From positions 62,001-126,000 of the forward strand of contig NZ_AUIK01000010.1 in the NCBI RefSeq assembly GCF_000423665.1: DNA of 64,000 nucleotides, in the 5' to 3' direction. A model generated the notes under the pieces. The model ran no database searches. It saw only the letters and a program-made list of their open reading frames with translations, and was not told where the DNA came from. Numbering within the stretch: position 1 is the stretch's first letter; each line of letters starts with the position of its first letter. The stretch is from Solirubrobacter soli DSM 22325 (lineage in GTDB: Bacteria; Actinomycetota; Thermoleophilia; Solirubrobacterales; Solirubrobacteraceae). This document shows, in pieces, positions 59,677-64,000 of the stretch. Position numbers and translations under genes: made by a program.

Positions 59677-61295
59677 GGCAGCCTCCCTTCCGCACCGCCG
59701 GACGCGATCGCGAGCGTGCCGCCGAGCGCCTCGAAGCGGTCGGCCGCATCCTGCAGGGCGGGCAGCGCGACGCCCGGGAGCGCGATCCGCGCGCTCACCT
59801 GCTCCGCGTCGCGCTCGACCGTGATCCGGACCGCGCGGCCGTCGCCGTGCCGTTCGGCGCACCGCACGCCGTCGAGGATCAGGCGGTAGACCGCGGATTC
59901 AAGGCTCGGGTGCAGGCGGTTGTGCGGCATCGCCTCGATCTTCAGCGGCACCGCCGCCTCGTCGGCGAGCTCGAGCGTCGCCGACTCCAGGCCGGCATCC
60001 GTGAGCGCGGCGGGATGGATGCCGTGCGCGAGCGCCCGCAGATCCGCCAGCGCTGCCTTGACCTCATCGCGAGCGCGGTCGTCGAGGGTCATCGACAGCG
60101 CGATCAGCCGCTGCTGGGCTCCGTCGTGGAGGTCGCGCTCGATCCGGCGGCGCTCGGCGTCGCCGACCTCGACGATGCGCCGGCGCGAGGCCGCGAGTTC
60201 GCTCAGCTCGGCCCTGACGCGGGCGCGCAGCGAGGCGTGCTCGAGCGCCAGACCGGCGCCGCGAGCCGCGGCGGCGACGTGCTCGGCCGTGGCTTGGTCG
60301 TGGCGCAACTCGGCGATGACGTCCGCTCCGCGGGTGACCTGCGTGACGGCGCGGCCCGGACTCGCCGGCGCCGGACGTCCGTCGGCGTCGACCGCACCGG
60401 CCCCGTGCGGGAAGACGATCTCGAGGCCGGGATCGCCGAACGCGGCGCGCAGTCCCACGGGCGACGGGAGCGCGGCCGCGACGAGGTCGGCGATCCGGCG
60501 GCTCAACCGCCGCGCGCGGACGTACTCGAACGCGACCGTGCCCGCGGCTACAGCCAGCGCGGTGGTCTGGGCGAGCCAGAGGGTGCGAGTGGTCTCGTCG
60601 ATCGTCGGCACGCCGTGGGTCGCGTTGACCGCGAACCCGGCCGCGCCGAGCAATGCGGCCGCGGCCGCCGCGGCCCGCCGCCGCAGCCCGAGGAGCCCCG
60701 CCGCGGCGCAGGTCAAGGCGGCGGCGTAGAGGCCGCTGTGGACGAGCGCGTCGTGCAGGTCGGCGTCGGAGACGACGAGCAGGAGGTTGCGCGGGCAGTC
60801 GAAGCAGCCCGTGGCCTCCGGGTCGAACGTCGCGGTCGCGAGCAGACCGAGCCAGCCTGCGGTGGCCGCGAGCGCCGCGACCGCGAGGGCGGGGGGCACC
60901 CGCGATCCGGCGCGTGCGGCCACGCCGGCCTGCGCCGGCGCGACGGACTCGCGGCCTCGGCGCGGCGCGCGCCGGTGCAGCAGCGCGGCGGTCGCGGCCA
61001 GCGCCGGCGCGGTCGCGCCGAGCGTCAGCGCGGCCGTGAAGGCGAGCGCGCCACCGGCCTCGGGCAGCGGCCAGGCGGCGAGAAACAGCGCGGGGCCGGC
61101 GGCGGCGAGTGCGATGCCGCCCCGGTCGCGGGGCGCCACGTACACGCCGGCCACCCAGGCGCCGAGGCCGGCGACGAGCATCAGCGCGAGCGCCGCGGCT
61201 TCACCGCCCGTCAGCGTGTCCGCCGGGTGGGCGCGCGCGTGGGCGGCCGCGGCGACCCCGAGGGCGGCGACGACGCATGTGGAGGGGATCCCCAT
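59664..61295 (-). CDS. Multipass membrane histidine kinase (HisKA_3 type) with a degenerate ATPase domain
   Basis: The 543-residue protein has about eight membrane helices in residues 5-250, then a coiled linker and the HisKA_3 dimerisation helix with DAERRRIERDLHDGAQQRL, phospho-acceptor H390 intact, and the LRALAHGIHPAALTDAGLE segment. The ATPase-like end keeps the fold outline but lacks the motifs: the N-box position reads LILDGVRCAERHG with no Asn, the DxGxG box is replaced by ARIALPGVALPA, and the second glycine box by LAIASGGAEGRLPC. It probably cannot bind ATP. It may be phosphorylated by another kinase. The ATG at 61295 (MGIPSTCVV) fits the first helix. Confidence 0.88.
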   Translation of the reverse strand: MGIPSTCVVAALGVAAAAHARAHPADTLTGGEAAALALMLVAGLGAWVAGVYVAPRDRGGIALAAAGPALFLAAWPLPEAGGALAFTAALTLGATAPALAATAALLHRRAPRRGRESVAPAQAGVAARAGSRVPPALAVAALAATAGWLGLLATATFDPEATGCFDCPRNLLLVVSDADLHDALVHSGLYAAALTCAAAGLLGLRRRAAAAAAALLGAAGFAVNATHGVPTIDETTRTLWLAQTTALAVAAGTVAFEYVRARRLSRRIADLVAAALPSPVGLRAAFGDPGLEIVFPHGAGAVDADGRPAPASPGRAVTQVTRGADVIAELRHDQATAEHVAAAARGAGLALEHASLRARVRAELSELAASRRRIVEVGDAERRRIERDLHDGAQQRLIALSMTLDDRARDEVKAALADLRALAHGIHPAALTDAGLESATLELADEAAVPLKIEAMPHNRLHPSLESAVYRLILDGVRCAERHGDGRAVRITVERDAEQVSARIALPGVALPALQDAADRFEALGGTLAIASGGAEGRLPCGS

Positions 61296-61316
61296 GGCCG
61301 GGCGATCATCTCGCGT

Positions 61317-61356
61317 TTGACAGGGGCCAGTGCACCGGTTCAGGGTCTGCACTGAT
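61317..61356 (+). promoter_or_regulatory. TTGACA -35 and palindromic site 2 (TCAGGGTCTGCACTGAT) upstream of the DctP-like gene
   Basis: TTGACA at 61317-61322 is a perfect -35 consensus. Exactly 17 bases on, at 61340-61356, lies the second copy of the palindromic motif, differing at one base from site 1 over 17 bases. The site thus covers the -10 position, which suggests that a bound regulator controls the divergent kinase and lipoprotein genes. Confidence 0.55.
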
Positions 61357-61389
61357 GACAGTCGGCGCGCGAGGCGCGAGCGTGAGACC

Positions 61390-62826
61390 ATGAGAGCCCT
61401 CCTGAGCACCGCGGTCGTCTTCGCCGCCGTCGCGCTGGCCGGCTGCGCGAGCGCGTCCGACAAGACCGGCGGCCGCGTCACCGAGCACGTGACGCTGACG
61501 CTTCAGATGCCGGACGCGGGCGACCCGCTCGGCGAGCGCTTCGCCCAGCTCGTCACCGAACGCTCCGGCGGGAGCGTGCGCATACGGGTCGACGACCGGT
61601 TCCGCTACGACAGCCGCGATCCGGCGGCCGAGGTGCGGCTCGCGCAGGCGTTGCGCGCGGGCAAGGAGGACATCGGCTATCTGCCGGCGCGCGCGTGGGC
61701 CGTCGAAGGGCTGTCGGCGTTCCGCGCGCTGCTCGCCCCGTTCACGGTGACGACCTATCCGGCCGCGCAGGCGCTGGCGACCGGCCCGATCGCGCGCGAC
61801 GCGCTCGCCTCGCTGCCGGACACCGTGATCGGGCTCGCGCTGGTTCCCGCCCAGCTGCGGCGGGTGATCGCGACACGCCCGCTGACGAGCCTCGGCACGT
61901 TCCGCGGGCTGCGGGTCCGCGTCATCGACAATCCGCAGTCGGCGCGCGACTTCACCGCGCTCGCCACCGACCCGGTCGAGGGCCTGCACGCCGACGACGT
62001 CAGCGAGTTGCTGCATTCCGGTGGCCTCGACGCCGCGGAGACCTCCCCGAAGCCCGTGCTCGACAACAGCTACGGGGTCGACGCGAAGTACCTGACCTCC
62101 TACGCGATCTTTCCGAAGTTCCAGAGCATCGTCATCGGCGCCCATGTGTGGAAGCGACTGTCTGACCGCCAGCGATCGGTCCTGCGGTCGGCGGCGCGTG
62201 ACGTGGTGGCGGCGGCCGGGACCGAGATCCCACGCGATGAGACGTCGCAGCTCGCGCAACTGTGCCGGACCGGCGTGCGGGTCCTGGTCCCGACGCCGGC
62301 GGAGCTGGCGTCGCTGGCGAAGGCCGCCGAACCCGCCGCGGCTGAGCTGGACCCGAAGCTGCTCGCCGCGCTGCGCGCGCTGCCCGGCGCCGGGCCGCAG
62401 GCCGAGGCGACCCGGCTGCCGCAGGACTGTCGCTCGCCCGCGGCGCCGCACCGGCCGGCGGCGAAGGGCCCGCGCTTCCCCGAGGGCGTCTTCGTCACCC
62501 GTATCACCGAGGAGGACGAGCGCCGCGGCAACGTCACCAACGAGGACATGCTGCAGGATCTGACGATCCGCACCCGCATGCGCGACGGGCGCTGGTACCA
62601 GACGCTGGACCCGAACCCACCCGGCCAAGGTCCCTTCAGCGGCACCTACACCGTCGATGGCGACGAGCTGACGTTCGTGATGCTCGAGGCCAACGGACCG
62701 GTCGCGGCCCCCGAGACCCTCCGCTGGAGCTACTTCAACGGGCGGCTGCGCTTCGAGATCGTCGAGGTCGCCGACTCCGCCGGGCGCGTCATGTACGCAG
62801 CGCACCCATGGCGAAAGGTCGGCTGA
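61390..62826 (+). CDS. DctP-like solute-binding lipoprotein with an added C-terminal beta domain
   Basis: The lipobox LALAGCAS anchors the protein outside the membrane. Residues ~40-330 follow the TRAP-transporter DctP fold (TLTLQMPDAGDPLGERFAQLV, GTFRGLRVRVIDNPQ, VDAKYLTSYAIFPKFQSIV, WKRLSDRQRSVLRSAARDV). Residues ~365-478 are an extra domain with strands ending in FSGTYTVDGDELTFVML and PETLRWSYFNGRLRFEIVEV. No TRAP permease genes (dctQ, dctM) are adjacent, but a membrane kinase-like protein overlaps its end by 19 bases. A sensory solute-binding role, presenting ligand to the kinases, is the inference. Confidence 0.82.
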   Translation: MRALLSTAVVFAAVALAGCASASDKTGGRVTEHVTLTLQMPDAGDPLGERFAQLVTERSGGSVRIRVDDRFRYDSRDPAAEVRLAQALRAGKEDIGYLPARAWAVEGLSAFRALLAPFTVTTYPAAQALATGPIARDALASLPDTVIGLALVPAQLRRVIATRPLTSLGTFRGLRVRVIDNPQSARDFTALATDPVEGLHADDVSELLHSGGLDAAETSPKPVLDNSYGVDAKYLTSYAIFPKFQSIVIGAHVWKRLSDRQRSVLRSAARDVVAAAGTEIPRDETSQLAQLCRTGVRVLVPTPAELASLAKAAEPAAAELDPKLLAALRALPGAGPQAEATRLPQDCRSPAAPHRPAAKGPRFPEGVFVTRITEEDERRGNVTNEDMLQDLTIRTRMRDGRWYQTLDPNPPGQGPFSGTYTVDGDELTFVMLEANGPVAAPETLRWSYFNGRLRFEIVEVADSAGRVMYAAHPWRKVG

Positions 62827-64000
62827 TCGCAGGAACCGTCGTGGCGCTCGGCGTCGCGGCCGAGCTGCTGGGAGGCGTGACGGCGCGCGGCCTCGCCGTG
62901 GCCGACCTGCTCACCGGCATCGCCGCCGGCCTGGGCGGTGCCTGGCTGCTGCGCCGCGCCGGCGCCACGGCGGACCTGGCGGTGGCGACCGCGGTCGCGT
63001 GGTTCGCCGGAACGCTCGACGGGAGTGCGAACGCGGCGCTCGACGCGATCGGCGGCGTCTGCGTGCTCGCCTATCGCGGGCCGCTGCTGCATTTGCTGCT
63101 CCGCGTGGTGGGTGGGCGTGTGGCGCGCGGCCTCGTCGTCGCGGCGTGGCTCGGCGCGTTCCTGCCGAGCACGGTGACGATCGCGGTGGCGGCCGCGACG
63201 GGCGCCGTGGCACTGGCCCACGCGCGGCGTGCGGGAGCGGACCGGCGCCGGGCGCTGCTCGCGGCCGCCGCCTGCGCCATCGCTCTCGCGGCGCTCTGGA
63301 CCGCGGCGCTCGAGGGAGGCGGCAGCACGGCGCTGACGCTGCTCAACGACGGGCTGGTGATCGCGACCGTGTCCGTCGGGCTCGCCGCCGCGAGCGGCCT
63401 GTGGGCGCGGGCGGCGGCGAGCCGCCTCGTCGTGGCGCTCGACCGCGACCGCCACCCCGGCCGACCGGTCACCGCGCAGCTCGCCCGCGCCCTCGCCGAC
63501 CCGGACCTCGAGCTCTGTTACGCCGTACCCGGCCTCGGGTGGGTCGACGAGCGTGGCCAGCCGGTGACCGAGCCCGACGGTCGGGTCGTCTCCCGTGCGG
63601 CGGCGCCCGGTGGAGCGGAGGTCGCACTGGTGCACGGCGGCACCGCCGACCCGCGGCTCGTGGCGGCGGCGACTGCGGCCGCGGCGCTCGCACTGGACTC
63701 GGCGCGGCTCGAAGCGGAGCTGCGGGCGACCGCGGCCGGGGTGCGGGCCTCCCGGCGCCGTTTGCTGACGACCGCCGACGACGAGCGGCGCACGCTCGGG
63801 GAACAGCTCGAGACGCGCGTCCTCGCCCGCTTGCGGCGGGTCGAGCCGCTGCTCGCCGACGACCGCGCCCGCGCCGAGCTTGAAGCGGTGCGGGGCGAGC
63901 TCGCGGCGCTCGGGACCGGGCTCTACCCGCCCGCGCTGCGCAACGGCACGGGGATCGCCGAGGCGCTGAACGAGCTGGTCGCCCGCGCGGTCGTCCCGAC
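62808..64000 (+). CDS. Membrane histidine-kinase-like protein lacking the phospho-acceptor His, partial (runs off the window)
   Basis: The 397 codons present begin ATG at 62808 and read through the edge. Five to seven hydrophobic helices fill residues 5-200, followed by a soluble region with LCYAVPGLGWVDERGQPV near 235-255 and a GAF/PAS-like spacer. The dimerisation helix TADDERRTLGEQLETRVLARL aligns with ERRRIERDLHDGAQQRL of the neighbouring kinase, but the acceptor position is E335 rather than His. LAALGTGLYPPALRNGTGIAEALNEL matches the segment after it. The ATPase domain lies beyond the window. It overlaps the lipoprotein gene and is coupled to it. Confidence 0.8.
   Translation, partial: MAKGRLIAGTVVALGVAAELLGGVTARGLAVADLLTGIAAGLGGAWLLRRAGATADLAVATAVAWFAGTLDGSANAALDAIGGVCVLAYRGPLLHLLLRVVGGRVARGLVVAAWLGAFLPSTVTIAVAAATGAVALAHARRAGADRRRALLAAAACAIALAALWTAALEGGGSTALTLLNDGLVIATVSVGLAAASGLWARAAASRLVVALDRDRHPGRPVTAQLARALADPDLELCYAVPGLGWVDERGQPVTEPDGRVVSRAAAPGGAEVALVHGGTADPRLVAAATAAAALALDSARLEAELRATAAGVRASRRRLLTTADDERRTLGEQLETRVLARLRRVEPLLADDRARAELEAVRGELAALGTGLYPPALRNGTGIAEALNELVARAVVP

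Noticed and set aside
1-64000. tRNA, rRNA, riboswitch or transposase genes
   Set aside because: I looked for TpsiC-arm-like and other conserved signatures and for transposase motifs on both strands and saw none that I could support.

Overview
The window is very GC-rich, densely packed, and has many GTG and TTG starts and many 4-base ATGA/GTGA gene overlaps. The cell-wall genes are Gram-positive in type: MurE carries the DNPR motif that selects meso-diaminopimelate, MraZ-type control is present, and there is an actinobacterial VanS-like kinase. Long exported proteins with CARDB, NHL, Rhs, FG-GAP and beta-helix modules fit an actinomycete, and I infer a soil member of the Thermoleophilia (Solirubrobacter/Conexibacter-like). 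No rRNA, tRNA, CRISPR array or transposase gene was seen.

Region 1 (1-13.7 kb) is a division and cell-wall (dcw) cluster read leftward: mraZ, rsmH, an ftsL-like gene, ftsI, then murE, murF, mraY, murD and ftsW (cut by the window edge). It is interrupted by an AidB-like acyl-CoA dehydrogenase, a GNAT gene on the opposite strand, and an alkyltransferase-like gene. A strong promoter with GTGGG boxes in its spacer and a 12-bp leader hairpin precede mraZ. MurD carries a large low-complexity insertion, and a 0.7 kb gap upstream of murD holds hairpins and direct repeats.

Region 2 (13.7-23.9 kb) has a Tad/type II secretion core (CpaF, TadB, TadC), short-chain dehydrogenases, a kinase-M23-aminotransferase triple fusion, and an operon of response regulator, histidine kinase, a 42-residue ORF and a CpaB/RcpC-like protein.

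Region 3 (23.9-33.8 kb) is mixed housekeeping: secreted and hypothetical proteins, a divergent Rho-like protein with a histone-H1-like tail, dihydropteroate synthase, glycerol-3-phosphate dehydrogenase, a MOSC protein and an acetyltransferase.

Region 4 (33.9-46.8 kb) is dominated by an exported Rhs/YD-repeat protein ending in a GIY-YIG-like nuclease domain and overlapping a leucine-rich-repeat gene that is probably its immunity protein. A trehalose-synthase-like enzyme, an S4 RNA-binding protein and several exported proteins follow.

Region 5 (46.8-57.4 kb) holds a VanY-like peptidase divergent from a VanS-like kinase with no VanR beside it, a RarD transporter, a hybrid kinase, a LysR regulator with a polytopic membrane protein, a mannitol dehydrogenase and an orphan sugar-ABC ATPase. 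A repetitive palindromic element is embedded in frame in the membrane protein gene.

Region 6 (57.4-64 kb) looks like an unusual signalling locus. A NarL-type regulator sits with a membrane kinase that keeps its phospho-acceptor histidine but has lost its ATP-binding motifs. Divergently lie a DctP-like lipoprotein and a second membrane kinase-like protein (cut by the edge) that has lost the histidine. Near-identical palindromes flank the set. I propose, as inference, that the two defective kinases complement each other.
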